Origin: an uncultured Oscillospiraceae bacterium
GTDB lineage: Bacteria > Bacillota > Clostridia > Oscillospirales > Acutalibacteraceae
NCBI GenBank assembly: GCA_949295415.1
Contig: CASFLA010000076.1
Location: 1-50,738, forward strand
DNA: 50,738 nucleotides
Direction: 5' to 3'
Shown here: piece by piece, positions 42,153 to 50,145 of the stretch
How positions within the stretch are numbered: position 1 is the first letter of the stretch
How the letters are laid out: every line of letters starts with the position of its first letter
Notes under the pieces: generated by a model
Seen by the model: the letters and a program-made list of their open reading frames with translations, nothing else
The model's database searches: none
Told to the model about the DNA's origin: nothing
Translations under genes and position numbers: made by a program

Positions 42153-42169
42153 TTATTGGAGGCATATAT

Positions 42170-43378
42170 ATGGCTTTAGTCGTCAAGAAATTCGGCGGTT
42201 CCTCGGTTGCTAATGCCGAGCGCGTTTTTAACGTTGCAAGAATCATAACCGAAGATTACAAAAAGGGTAATGATGTCGTTGTTGTTGTTTCAGCGCAAGG
42301 CGATACTACCGATGACCTTATTGAAAAGGCAGTTGAAATCAACCCCGGCAACCGTTCAAAGAGAGAAATGGATATGCTTTTAGCCGCAGGTGAACAGATT
42401 TCCATAGCGCTTCTTGCTATGGCTATCGAGAAACTCGGTTTCCCTGTCGTTTCCTTGCTCGGCTGGCAGGCAGGCTTTGTGACCGATTCAAAGTATTCGG
42501 TTGCGAGAATCAAGAATGTTAACCCTGAAAGACTCAGAAACGAGCTCGATAAGAGAAGCATAGTTATTGTTGCAGGCTTCCAGGGCGTTAACAAATATGA
42601 TGATGTTACAACTCTCGGCCGCGGCGGCTCGGATACAAGTGCAGTTGCAATTGCGGCAACACTCAAGGCTGACCTCTGTCAGATTTATACCGATGTTGAT
42701 GGTGTTTATACCGCTGACCCGAGAAAAATTAAGGGCGCTAAAAAATTAGACGAGATAACATACGATGAGATGCTTGAGCTCGCAACCTTGGGTGCCCAGG
42801 TTTTAAACAACCGTTCGGTTGAAATGGCAAAGAAATATAATGTTGAATTAGAAGTTTTATCAAGTCTGGAACAAAAACCGGGCACTATTGTTAAGGAGGT
42901 AACTTCAATGGAAAAAATGCTTGTTAAGGGTGTTGCTTGTGACACCGATATTATTATCGTATCAATTATAGGTCTTAAGGATGCTCCCGGCATCGCTTTT
43001 AAGGTATTCAATCAGTTGAGCCGTAAGAATGTTAATGTTGATATTATTCTTCAGTCGGTTGGAAGACATGGCACAAAAGATATTACCTTTACCGTTCCCA
43101 AGGGTCAGAAGGCAGAAACCTTAGAGGCTATTGAAAACATCCGTCCGCTTATAGCATTTGACGATCTTGTTATTAAAGATACTGTCGGCAAGGTATCAAT
43201 CGTTGGTGCAGGTATGGAAACCCACCCCGGTGTTGCTTCAAAAATGTTTGAGGCACTTTCTGATGCAAACATCAACATTCAGATGATTTCAACCAGCGAG
43301 ATTAAGATATCGGTTCTTATTGATGCTGTTGATTGCCAGAAGGCAGTTCAGGTTGTTCACGACGCATTCCACGGTTAA
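42170..43378 (+). CDS. lysC: Aspartate kinase, alpha subunit
   Basis: Phosphorylates aspartate, the first step to lysine, threonine and methionine. The 402-residue protein has the N-terminal kinase domain with VKKFGGSSVANAERV, GFQGV and TTLGRGGSDTSAVA. Two ACT domains follow (about 260-402), with DAPGIAFKVFNQLSRKNVNVD split over the first and VGAGMETHPGVASKMFEAL in the second. This is the Bacillus aspartokinase II layout, including an internal start for a separate beta subunit. GGAGG precedes the ATG. Confidence 0.97.
   Translation: MALVVKKFGGSSVANAERVFNVARIITEDYKKGNDVVVVVSAQGDTTDDLIEKAVEINPGNRSKREMDMLLAAGEQISIALLAMAIEKLGFPVVSLLGWQAGFVTDSKYSVARIKNVNPERLRNELDKRSIVIVAGFQGVNKYDDVTTLGRGGSDTSAVAIAATLKADLCQIYTDVDGVYTADPRKIKGAKKLDEITYDEMLELATLGAQVLNNRSVEMAKKYNVELEVLSSLEQKPGTIVKEVTSMEKMLVKGVACDTDIIIVSIIGLKDAPGIAFKVFNQLSRKNVNVDIILQSVGRHGTKDITFTVPKGQKAETLEAIENIRPLIAFDDLVIKDTVGKVSIVGAGMETHPGVASKMFEALSDANINIQMISTSEIKISVLIDAVDCQKAVQVVHDAFHG
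42908..43378 (+). CDS. lysC: Aspartate kinase beta subunit from an internal in-frame start
   Basis: Inside lysC, AAGGAGGT (42893-42900) lies seven bases before an in-frame ATG at 42908 (codon 247). Translation from there gives a 156-residue protein made only of the two ACT domains. In Bacillus subtilis LysC the same design yields alpha and beta subunits that assemble to an alpha2-beta2 enzyme sensitive to lysine. The ribosome site is near-consensus and unlikely by chance at this exact domain border. Confidence 0.8.
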   Translation: MEKMLVKGVACDTDIIIVSIIGLKDAPGIAFKVFNQLSRKNVNVDIILQSVGRHGTKDITFTVPKGQKAETLEAIENIRPLIAFDDLVIKDTVGKVSIVGAGMETHPGVASKMFEALSDANINIQMISTSEIKISVLIDAVDCQKAVQVVHDAFHG

Positions 43379-43384
43379 TATAGA

Positions 43385-43419
43385 AACGAACCCCCGTCCA
43401 TTTTGGACGGGGGTTCGTT
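43385..43419. terminator. Strong hairpin between lysC and the mgtE transcript
   Basis: Arms 43385-43399 and 43405-43419 form a 15-bp, GC-rich stem (core GAACCCCCGTCC) with loop ATTTT. It sits between convergent units and probably stops both. The T run is short on the plus strand. Confidence 0.82.
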
Positions 43420-43657
43420 ATTTAACATTCAATATTTCCTCGTATGAGGTTTTAAAAATTTCCCTCAACAGTATTATCTCATCGGGATAAATATGTCGCT
43501 GACCAACCTCTATTTTAGCGAGAGCAGTTATCATTATATCACAGCCATCTACCTGTAAGTTTGCAGAAAGCATTTCTTAGGCAAGTCCGGCTTTAACCCT
43601 TAGTTTTCTTATATTCTCACCTATTCGCTTTTCGGTTGCAACATTAACTGCTATCAC
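43418..43657 (-). pseudogene. XRE-family HTH regulator broken by one in-frame stop
   Basis: The minus-strand frame ending at TAA 43418-43420 encodes RIGENIRKLRVKAGLA, then TAA at 43577-43579, then EMLSANLQVDGCDIMITA and LAKIEVGQRHIYPDE. This is a recognisable clostridial HTH protein of ~78 residues. The stop stands where the family has Gln in the GLSQEML turn, so CAA to TAA is the likely change. The start is unclear: GTG 43657 is in frame, and an ATG at 43644 is out of frame. It begins seven bases after the mgtE stop on the same strand. Everything but the stop (and perhaps the start) is intact, so the loss looks recent. Confidence 0.8.
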
Positions 43658-43663
43658 CTTTAT

Positions 43664-45031
43664 TTATATCGTAAGAATTTTGCTGGCAACGATAAAATAT
43701 ATAACGAGCGTAACAACATCAACCAAGGTTGTTATAAAGGGGCTAGCCATAACTGCAGGGTCAAGGCCTAATTTTTTGGCCAGAATCGGCAATGTGCATC
43801 CTATAACCTTTGAGAAAAAAACGGTAAGCGCCAAGGTTATTGAAACAACAACCGCCTCTCTCATTGACACTCCCGCATTTAAAAGCAGGTTATCAATAAG
43901 CAATATTTTAACAAATCCTGCAACAGAAAGCACAACGCCACAAAGGACCGAAACTCTGATTTCTTTCCATAAAACGCGGAAAACATCTCTTAATTCAACC
44001 TCACCGATTGCAAGGCCGCGAATAACGGTTACCGATGCCTGACCACCTGCGTTACCGCCTGTTCCCATAAGCATTGGGATAAAGGCAACGAGCGCAGGAA
44101 ATGCGGTTAACGCGTCCTCGAACGAGGTTATAATACCTCCCGTTAAGGTTGCCGAAATCATAAGCAGCAAAAGCCAAGGAATGCGGGTTAGCAAAATACT
44201 GAAAACGTCCGTTTTAAGATATGGCTTATCTGTAGGCGTAATAGCCGCCATCTTTTCAATATCCTCTGTTGCTTCTTCTTCGATGACATCGATGATATCA
44301 TCGACAGTGATAATGCCGACTATTCGGTCATCATTATCAACAACGGGAAGCGCCATAATATCATATTTTGAGAAGGTTCGGCCGACATTTTCGATATCCT
44401 CGTTAACATGAACGCTGATAACATTGGTTTCCATTATTTCCGAAACCTGCTGCTCCTCAGAGGCAATCAGCAAATCACGAACCGAAACCGTTCCGATGAG
44501 GCGGCGCTTCTCGGTAACATAGCAGGTATAAACCGTTTCTTTATCAACGCCCTCGTGGCGAATCTTTTTAAAAGCCTCAGCCACAGTTAAATCCTTATTG
44601 AGCGAAACATATTCAACCGTCATAATACTGCCAGCGCTATCCTCCGGATAATTTAGCAGTTCGTTTATCTGCTTTCTGACGGTTGGCGATGCGGTTTTTA
44701 AAATTCTTGCAACAACGTTTGCAGGCATTTCCTCAATAATATCAACCGTATCATCTAACCAGAGGTTATCAATAACCTGCTTAAGCTCGGTATCGCTGAA
44801 GCTTTTAATCAGAAGCTCCTGCGTTTCGCTCTCCATATAAGCGAAAACCTCACTCGCAAGGTCTTTAGGAAGAACCCTGTAAATAACAGGGATATCCTTT
44901 TCCTCTAATTCTTCAAAAAGCGGCGCTATATCCGCCTCATTCATTTCTGAAAGAATTTCTTTAATCTTGCCTAATTTCCTTTGCTCGACTAAAGAAATTA
45001 TTTCCTCTAAAAGCATTTCTTTTTCTTCCAT
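43664..45031 (-). CDS. mgtE: Magnesium transporter MgtE
   Basis: A 455-residue magnesium channel. The cytoplasmic N-domain (MgtE_N superhelix, 1-130), a CBS pair (about 135-255, with IMTVEYVSLNKDLTVAEA and IVGIITVDDIIDVIEEE) and five membrane helices follow in the standard order. The pore signature PMLMGTGGNAGGQASV is present, as are the acidic residues that bind Mg2+ to close the gate. GGAGAGGG precedes the ATG. A promoter, short leader ORF and terminator-like hairpin lie upstream, so expression is probably controlled in the leader. Confidence 0.97.
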   Translation of the reverse strand: MEEKEMLLEEIISLVEQRKLGKIKEILSEMNEADIAPLFEELEEKDIPVIYRVLPKDLASEVFAYMESETQELLIKSFSDTELKQVIDNLWLDDTVDIIEEMPANVVARILKTASPTVRKQINELLNYPEDSAGSIMTVEYVSLNKDLTVAEAFKKIRHEGVDKETVYTCYVTEKRRLIGTVSVRDLLIASEEQQVSEIMETNVISVHVNEDIENVGRTFSKYDIMALPVVDNDDRIVGIITVDDIIDVIEEEATEDIEKMAAITPTDKPYLKTDVFSILLTRIPWLLLLMISATLTGGIITSFEDALTAFPALVAFIPMLMGTGGNAGGQASVTVIRGLAIGEVELRDVFRVLWKEIRVSVLCGVVLSVAGFVKILLIDNLLLNAGVSMREAVVVSITLALTVFFSKVIGCTLPILAKKLGLDPAVMASPFITTLVDVVTLVIYFIVASKILTI

Positions 45032-45049
45032 TTTCCCTCTCCTTTACTT

Positions 45050-45096
45050 TTTAAAAATAAAGAAGGATGACCGCTAAAGCAAACAGCAATCATCCT
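45050..45096 (-). terminator. Terminator-like hairpin in the mgtE leader
   Basis: On the minus strand AGGATGA (complement of 45090-45096) pairs with TCATCCT (complement of 45064-45070). A 3-bp inner stem and the T-rich tail TCTTTATTTTT follow. It ends about 20 bases before the mgtE start codon, where an attenuator would be expected. Confidence 0.65.
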
Positions 45097-45124
45097 AAGG
45101 GTCAAACTTTGGAAGGAATAAAAT

Positions 45125-45205
45125 TTAAAGAGAAAAAAGGACTTTGCCCGTTTTCCCTATATTCCCTCGAGGTTTAAGCCCCATACTACTGCCGGACGCG
45201 TCCAT
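45125..45205 (-). CDS. Candidate leader peptide of mgtE, 26 residues
   Basis: A short ORF between the mgtE promoter and the hairpin. It starts at ATG 45205, seven or so bases after AGGTGG, a strong ribosome site. The peptide opens MDASGSSMGLKPRG, is rich in Gly, Ser and Lys, and ends KVLFSL. It is not related to the proline-rich MgtL of Salmonella by eye, but the position is equivalent. It may act in cis by its translation rather than as a protein. Confidence is limited by its small size. Confidence 0.55.
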   Translation of the reverse strand: MDASGSSMGLKPRGNIGKTGKVLFSL

Positions 45206-45235
45206 TTTCTCACCACCTAAAATTTGTTTTTTAAA

Positions 45236-45264
45236 ATTATAACGGTTAAATCTTGATTAGTCAA
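45236..45264 (-). promoter_or_regulatory. mgtE promoter
   Basis: Minus strand TTGACT (complement of 45259-45264), 17 bases, TATAAT (complement of 45236-45241). Transcription should start near 45229, giving a leader of about 195 bases before mgtE. Confidence 0.75.
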
Positions 45265-45269
45265 CAAAA

Positions 45270-46160
45270 TTATGAGATAACAAGGCCCGAATTTTTAAGC
45301 ACGGTTTTGCCCTGCTTAGATAAAATCCAGTTATAGAGAAGCCTTGCTTTTGAATCAACTGCCTCGCTATGCTTAATCGAAACTGCAACATCGGCAGTCC
45401 AGATATAACTTCCGTTTAAAATTGTTTCATTAGAAGCCGCTATTTTGTTAATATTAAGCACCTTGATTTTGCCGTTTTTTTCAACCGATTTTGTTGAAAG
45501 CTCGGAATAGAAACAATAGCCTAATGACCCCGGGCGGTTATCATAATCAATGGGTGAAGTATATTCACCGTTAGCGGTCATAATAACGCTTAAGGGCTGC
45601 TTATATCCCGAATAATCGGGGTTAAAGGTGTTATCAAAAATATTCTTAATAGTTGTGCCCTCGGTTGCCGAAAAAGCAGATATTTCTCTATCCTCAAAGC
45701 CTAATTCTTTCCAATTATTTATCTTACCCGAATAAATAGCTTTTATATTTTCGGCAGTCAGGTTATCAGCCGTATTTTCACCGTTAGTAACAAAAATAAG
45801 CGCATCCTTGGAAAACTCGGTCATTTCAAAAGCGGTATCAGCGTTAAGCAAGCCTTGAACGGTTTGGGAATCGGGCTGAAATGCAATAACCATACTGCAT
45901 TCGCCATCTTTCAAAGCATCATAAGCCGCTTTAACGCTCGGTTTTCTTATAATCAGACCCGAAATATCATTACTTCCCAAAGCCGCCTTGGCAATAATCT
46001 GCCCTGCCGCCTCGGTTGCACCCGTTACGGCGATTTTCGGAAAGGTTTCACAGGTAAAGCTAATGCTCCCGTCTGCCTCTCTGGGCTTTTCCTTGTTGCA
46101 AGCGCAAAGAGCGCAAAGAAGCAACCCTGCGGTAAGCAAAATAGCTAATAGCTTTCTCAT
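45270..46160 (-). CDS. PstS-like periplasmic-binding-fold lipoprotein
   Basis: About 296 residues, a type 2 periplasmic-binding fold resembling phosphate-binding PstS. MRKLLAILLTAGLLLCALCACNKE is a lipoprotein signal (given here as context over its first 24 residues, cut site before the last Cys). Typical PstS segments are NLTAENIKAIYSGKINNWKE and the tail with YNWILSKQGKTVL. No pst permease is nearby, so the protein may serve in sensing instead of transport. The start is ATG 46160 behind GGGGGTGG; it overlaps the previous stop as ATGA. The C-terminus lies five bases from the mgtE promoter. Confidence 0.82.
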   Translation of the reverse strand: MRKLLAILLTAGLLLCALCACNKEKPREADGSISFTCETFPKIAVTGATEAAGQIIAKAALGSNDISGLIIRKPSVKAAYDALKDGECSMVIAFQPDSQTVQGLLNADTAFEMTEFSKDALIFVTNGENTADNLTAENIKAIYSGKINNWKELGFEDREISAFSATEGTTIKNIFDNTFNPDYSGYKQPLSVIMTANGEYTSPIDYDNRPGSLGYCFYSELSTKSVEKNGKIKVLNINKIAASNETILNGSYIWTADVAVSIKHSEAVDSKARLLYNWILSKQGKTVLKNSGLVIS

Positions 46161-47719
46161 TCCGCCCACCCCCTTGCACATTTGAGCACCTTTTCTAACT
46201 TCTCGTTATAAACGGTAATAAACTCATCGTCATAAACAGTCAGATAATTGCCAAAAACCTCCATATAGGAGCAATTTTGGAACAAGAACTGCTTTTTCTC
46301 GGGGTCATAAAGAGAGTAGCCCTTTGTGCTTTCAAATGTGCCTTTGAAAATAATATATTTCCCGTTCAAAAAAGTGTTATTATACTCATATTTCATCCAA
46401 TCGGTCTTTTCGCCCGTTGTTCTGTTAAATACGAGAATAGCGTTTTCGCTTTTGTTTGAAACTACCGCATAATGCTCGGTTGCCTTAACTAAAGCACCAA
46501 ACTCGGTAAAGCTTATTATAGTCTTGCCATCTTCATTAAAGAAATCGGTAACATTACTATAGGTTGAATAGAAAAGTCCGTTCTGACCGCTTAAAACATC
46601 GGGGAATTTGCCCGTCGATGCGCAAACAAGCGGTTTATTGGTTTCGGAGAATAAGAACTCCGCCCTATTAGTATCTCTTGAAATTTTTCTATAAATAATG
46701 CTTTTTGAATCAATTATGGTAACATCAGAATTCTGGCACATAACCCTGGTTACCATTTTACCCGTTTTATCAAAGACAGTCCAGCAAGCCTCCTCCTCAC
46801 AGAGATAATAGCCCTTAGAGGGATAATACTTGATTTCTGTATATTTGGGGCTAAGCAGATATGTTCCATCGGTTTTAATGACACCGTAGAGGCCTTCCTC
46901 GGCAGAAACGATGGCAAGCCCCTCATTAAACTCACCGGCATAAAGAAAAGGAGTAAACTGAATTTCGCCCTTTTTGTTGATATAATAGTGTTCAACCGTT
47001 TCAGCATCTTGGGCAGGGTCCTTAACCTTAACGGTTACGGGAATAAGCCCGTCAGAAAAATTGCCATAGGTTATATCTGTATTGGGCGCAACGGTCAGTT
47101 CCTTGTTAAAGGTAAAGAGCTTTTTGCCGTTGGCATTATGAAAATCATAATAGAAAAACGGAGTTAAGACACCGTTTCTGTAAAGACGGATGGGACGGCT
47201 AACCGCAAACATTCCGCCACCCATAACATCCAACATAAAGCCGCCCTCTTTAATATCAAGAATCCAGCTTCCGTCAGATTTCATAACGGCGCGCTTGCCT
47301 GCCGCCGAGCCGTCTGTTCCCGTTCCGATTTCATAAACAAAGGTGCCGCCGCCTATATCACATTTTCTGACATATGTAAAAACGGCATCACAGACTATAG
47401 TTCCGTCAGTTTTGCAAAAGCCGTAAACCGGAATTGTAACGGTAGCGGAAGCTAAGGGGTCAGTCGGAGTATAGGTTAAATATTTTCCAACAAAGGGGAT
47501 CAGCTCGCCATAATCCTCAGAGGCAACTATGGAGGTTTGGTATGTTTCAAAGAGGCGGGGAATAAGCTCACCGTCTGATTTTTCGGAGGTTATATCGGTT
47601 GGAGTTTCCCTAAGCTCAAAAAAAGCCTCATTGCCTGTTTTAACCTCAGGCTCCTTACAACCTGCAACCGCGCAGGAAATAAGCATTAAAACAGAAAGTA
47701 ATAAGCAGAATTTTCTCAT
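46157..47719 (-). CDS. WG-repeat lipoprotein
   Basis: A 520-residue exported protein. The lipobox AVAGC (signal peptide MRKFCLLLSVLMLISCAVAG) predicts a surface lipoprotein. Repeats of the WG/KWG type are visible, for example EGLAIVSAEEGLYGVIKTDG followed by LLSPKYTEI. The repeats probably fold as a beta-propeller. Function unknown; WG proteins are common on Clostridia surfaces. It is coupled by ATGA to the PstS-like lipoprotein, so they may form one surface system. Confidence 0.85.
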   Translation of the reverse strand: MRKFCLLLSVLMLISCAVAGCKEPEVKTGNEAFFELRETPTDITSEKSDGELIPRLFETYQTSIVASEDYGELIPFVGKYLTYTPTDPLASATVTIPVYGFCKTDGTIVCDAVFTYVRKCDIGGGTFVYEIGTGTDGSAAGKRAVMKSDGSWILDIKEGGFMLDVMGGGMFAVSRPIRLYRNGVLTPFFYYDFHNANGKKLFTFNKELTVAPNTDITYGNFSDGLIPVTVKVKDPAQDAETVEHYYINKKGEIQFTPFLYAGEFNEGLAIVSAEEGLYGVIKTDGTYLLSPKYTEIKYYPSKGYYLCEEEACWTVFDKTGKMVTRVMCQNSDVTIIDSKSIIYRKISRDTNRAEFLFSETNKPLVCASTGKFPDVLSGQNGLFYSTYSNVTDFFNEDGKTIISFTEFGALVKATEHYAVVSNKSENAILVFNRTTGEKTDWMKYEYNNTFLNGKYIIFKGTFESTKGYSLYDPEKKQFLFQNCSYMEVFGNYLTVYDDEFITVYNEKLEKVLKCARGWAE

Positions 47720-47762
47720 CAGACGGTTCCCTCCTTTTTTTAGACTATATATAATATGTTTG

Positions 47763-47821
47763 ATTATACCATTATTTATTGAAATTTACAAGTTGACTAT
47801 TTTAAACTTTTTTTGTATAAT
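47763..47821. promoter_or_regulatory. Back-to-back divergent promoters
   Basis: Leftward: TTGTAA (complement of 47786-47791), 17 bases, TATAAT (complement of 47763-47768), for the WG lipoprotein. Rightward: TTGACT (47793-47798), 17 bases, TATAAT (47816-47821), for the small acidic protein. The two -35 boxes are one base apart. Confidence 0.75.
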
Positions 47822-47861
47822 ACTTAAAAATAAATAATTTCTTTATATTAGGAGGATTATT

Positions 47862-48143
47862 ATGGAAAGATTTATTGTTATGCATGATATCGATATGGCA
47901 GATTTTATGCAAACTCTTGATAAATGCCAGGGCGATGTTTTCCTTGAAACAAGCGAAGGCGATGTTCTTAACCTTAAGTCAAAGCTTTGTCAGATGATGG
48001 GCATCGCAAACATTATGCGCGGCGCTATTATTCAGGAGGCAACTCTTCGTTGCGCAAACCCTGAGGATGAAAGCCTTTTGTTCCGCTTTAATCTCTATAA
48101 AGAGGTTCCCGGTAAAGCCGAAGAGGACGATGAGGACGAATAA
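47862..48143 (+). CDS. Small conserved-looking protein of unknown function
   Basis: A 93-residue soluble protein. It reads MERFIVMHDIDMADFMQTLD, continues through VFLETSEGDVLNLKSKLCQM and ALRC-like ATLRCANPEDESLLFRFNLY, and ends in an acidic tail (EEDDEDE). The DVLNLKSKL segment is reminiscent of the HPr surface region, but no phospho-His is present. A near-consensus promoter, an AGGAGG ribosome site and a strong terminator suggest high expression as a single gene. No function can be assigned. Confidence 0.8.
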   Translation: MERFIVMHDIDMADFMQTLDKCQGDVFLETSEGDVLNLKSKLCQMMGIANIMRGAIIQEATLRCANPEDESLLFRFNLYKEVPGKAEEDDEDE

Positions 48144-48153
48144 ATAAATCTTA

Positions 48154-48191
48154 AAAGTCCCTATACCTGTTATCAGGTATAGGGACTTTTT
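48154..48191. terminator. Bidirectional intrinsic terminator, 17-bp stem
   Basis: Arms 48154-48170 and 48175-48191 (AAAAGTCCCTATACCTG and complement) with loop TTAT, between the acidic protein gene and convergent asnB. Confidence 0.9.
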
Positions 48192-50014
48192 TAATCAACA
48201 AAATTAACATTATATTTTTCTGCCCAATAATCAAACTGAACAAGCCACGCTATAAGCTGAGGAGTTGACATTAGCTGACCGAACCAGGTCACATCCTCGC
48301 CGGACAGAACGTCTCTTAAAACCTCTTTTTCCAAAACATCGGACAAAATTCCCTTTTTGGAAAGCCTCATTTTAAGCATATCGGTAACAAGCTGCTTATA
48401 TAAAGGATTATGGGTTTTAGGATAGGGGCTTTTCTTACGATAAAGTATTTTATCGGGAAGCCAATCCTTAATTGCGCGTCTTAGCAGCGCCTTTTCAACA
48501 CCGTTTTCGAACTTGATTTCCCAAGGAATATTATAAACATACTCTAAAATTCTGTGGTCGGCAAAGGGAACGCGAACCTCAAGGCCGCTATACATACTCA
48601 TTCTGTCTTTTCTTTCGAGCAAGGAGGTCATAAAATACTGAACCGAAAGGCAGGTGGCGATTCTTGAGGTTTTCATGCTCTCGCTATCGCTGGGCAATAT
48701 TGGGCAGCTGCGGATAAATTTTTTATATTCGCCCGATAAATACTCATACCCCTCTGATGCCAATGAAAATGATTCGTTAAAAAGCTTTGCTCTTTCTAAG
48801 GGCGCATGTATCCATGGGAAAAAGTCACGATAAAGCATTTCAGGCCTATAAAACCAAGGATAACCACCGAATATTTCATCGGCACACTCGCCCGAAAGCG
48901 CAACGGTGTGCCTCTTTTTAACCTCACTGCAGAAATATAAAAGAGAGGAATCAATATCAGCTTGACCCGGAAAATCTCGAGCCTCGGTTGCCGAAATCAA
49001 AGCCTCAGCAACCGTTTTATTGGGTGCGGTTAAAACTGCATGGTCGGTTCCGAGCCATTCCGAAAGATAAATTGCAAAATCATCATCGCCCTGCGGCTGA
49101 AACAACGATTTTTTAAAGCTTTGTTTGTTGCCCTCATACTCGAAGGAATATGTTGATAAAACCTCTCCGTTTTTGCGGTATATTTCGGCAGCAAGCGCAG
49201 TTAAAACCGAGGAGTCAAGACCGCCTGATAAAAATGTGCATAAAGGAACATCGCTGACTGTCTGCCTTTTTACTGCATCTGACAAAAGGAATGCCGTTTT
49301 CTCTGCAGCATCATCGGAAGAACCGGTGAATACCTTTGCCTCTAATTTCCAATAGCTTTTAATTTTCAAGCCATCTTTAGAAAAGGTGCCGCATTCGGCA
49401 GGCTTTAATTCTTTAATATCCTTAAAAACCGACCTTCCGACAAGCGTTACGGGGGTCAAGAAAATCAACTGCCAAAGTCCCTCTTTATCTACCTTAGAGC
49501 TAACCTTTGAATGCTTTAAAAGCGCTTTTATTTCGGAGGCAAAGACAAATTCGTCAGATAAATCGCAATAGAAAAACGGCTTAACGCCAAGTCTATCACG
49601 CGCAAAAAATACCTTTTTTTCTTTTATATCGTAAACTGCAAAGCTAAAAATGCCGTTAAGCATTTTGGGGCAATCTTCACCATAGATTATATAACTCCAA
49701 AGCACAACCTCAGTATCGCAGTTGGTTTTAAAGGTTGCTCCCCTTTTTAATAGCTCAAAGCGCAATTCGGGACAGTTATAAATTTCTCCGTTATAAACGA
49801 TAACATAGCTTTTGCCCGCAAAAGAAGCCGTCATCGGTTGCCTGCCGTTTTTAACATCCATAACCGCAAGTCTGTTATGATGAAAGCAGGCAAAATCATC
49901 CGAATACTGCTCGGTTGCATCAGGTCCTCTGCTTTTCATTGTGCTACCCATAATGCCAATAAGCTTTTCATCGGGTCTTTTATTGTTATCTATAATTCCG
50001 CATATAGAGCACAT
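48191..50014 (-). CDS. asnB: Asparagine synthetase (glutamine-hydrolysing)
   Basis: Amidates aspartate with glutamine nitrogen and ATP. The 607-residue protein has an N-terminal glutaminase domain with nucleophile C2 (MCSICGIIDN) and glutamine-binding RLAVMD and NGEIYN. The C-terminal synthetase domain has the PP-loop SGGLDSS (near 262-268) and the later SGECADEIFGGYPWF. AsnB-like proteins also amidate cell-wall or secondary-metabolite substrates, but nothing nearby supports that. GAGGTGAT precedes the ATG. Confidence 0.93.
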   Translation of the reverse strand: MCSICGIIDNNKRPDEKLIGIMGSTMKSRGPDATEQYSDDFACFHHNRLAVMDVKNGRQPMTASFAGKSYVIVYNGEIYNCPELRFELLKRGATFKTNCDTEVVLWSYIIYGEDCPKMLNGIFSFAVYDIKEKKVFFARDRLGVKPFFYCDLSDEFVFASEIKALLKHSKVSSKVDKEGLWQLIFLTPVTLVGRSVFKDIKELKPAECGTFSKDGLKIKSYWKLEAKVFTGSSDDAAEKTAFLLSDAVKRQTVSDVPLCTFLSGGLDSSVLTALAAEIYRKNGEVLSTYSFEYEGNKQSFKKSLFQPQGDDDFAIYLSEWLGTDHAVLTAPNKTVAEALISATEARDFPGQADIDSSLLYFCSEVKKRHTVALSGECADEIFGGYPWFYRPEMLYRDFFPWIHAPLERAKLFNESFSLASEGYEYLSGEYKKFIRSCPILPSDSESMKTSRIATCLSVQYFMTSLLERKDRMSMYSGLEVRVPFADHRILEYVYNIPWEIKFENGVEKALLRRAIKDWLPDKILYRKKSPYPKTHNPLYKQLVTDMLKMRLSKKGILSDVLEKEVLRDVLSGEDVTWFGQLMSTPQLIAWLVQFDYWAEKYNVNFVD

Positions 50015-50102
50015 AATATCACCTCAATATATTCCTCTCTTATTTTATGAAACGGTATGAATTGTTGTGATTTTAGTATTACCCTAAATTTATACAAAAA
50101 AA

Positions 50103-50139
50103 CCGACTGCATAATTCCTTTTAAGAAATATGCAATCGG
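50103..50139 (-). terminator. Terminator of the lysis cassette
   Basis: Arms 50103-50113 and 50129-50139 form an 11-bp stem with one G-U pair on the minus strand, followed by seven T (complement of 50096-50102). It separates the phage genes from asnB. Confidence 0.8.
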
Positions 50140-50145
50140 CCTTTA

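Noticed and set aside
45050-45240. M-box magnesium riboswitch ahead of mgtE
   Set aside because: I could not match the conserved M-box elements by eye; a promoter, short ORF and hairpin explain the region better. A covariance search would settle it.
35346-50139. Repeat family based on the shared CCGATTGC stem of two terminators (35346-35389 and 50103-50139)
   Set aside because: Only eight bases are shared in the stem and both work as plain terminators; chance or convergence is sufficient.
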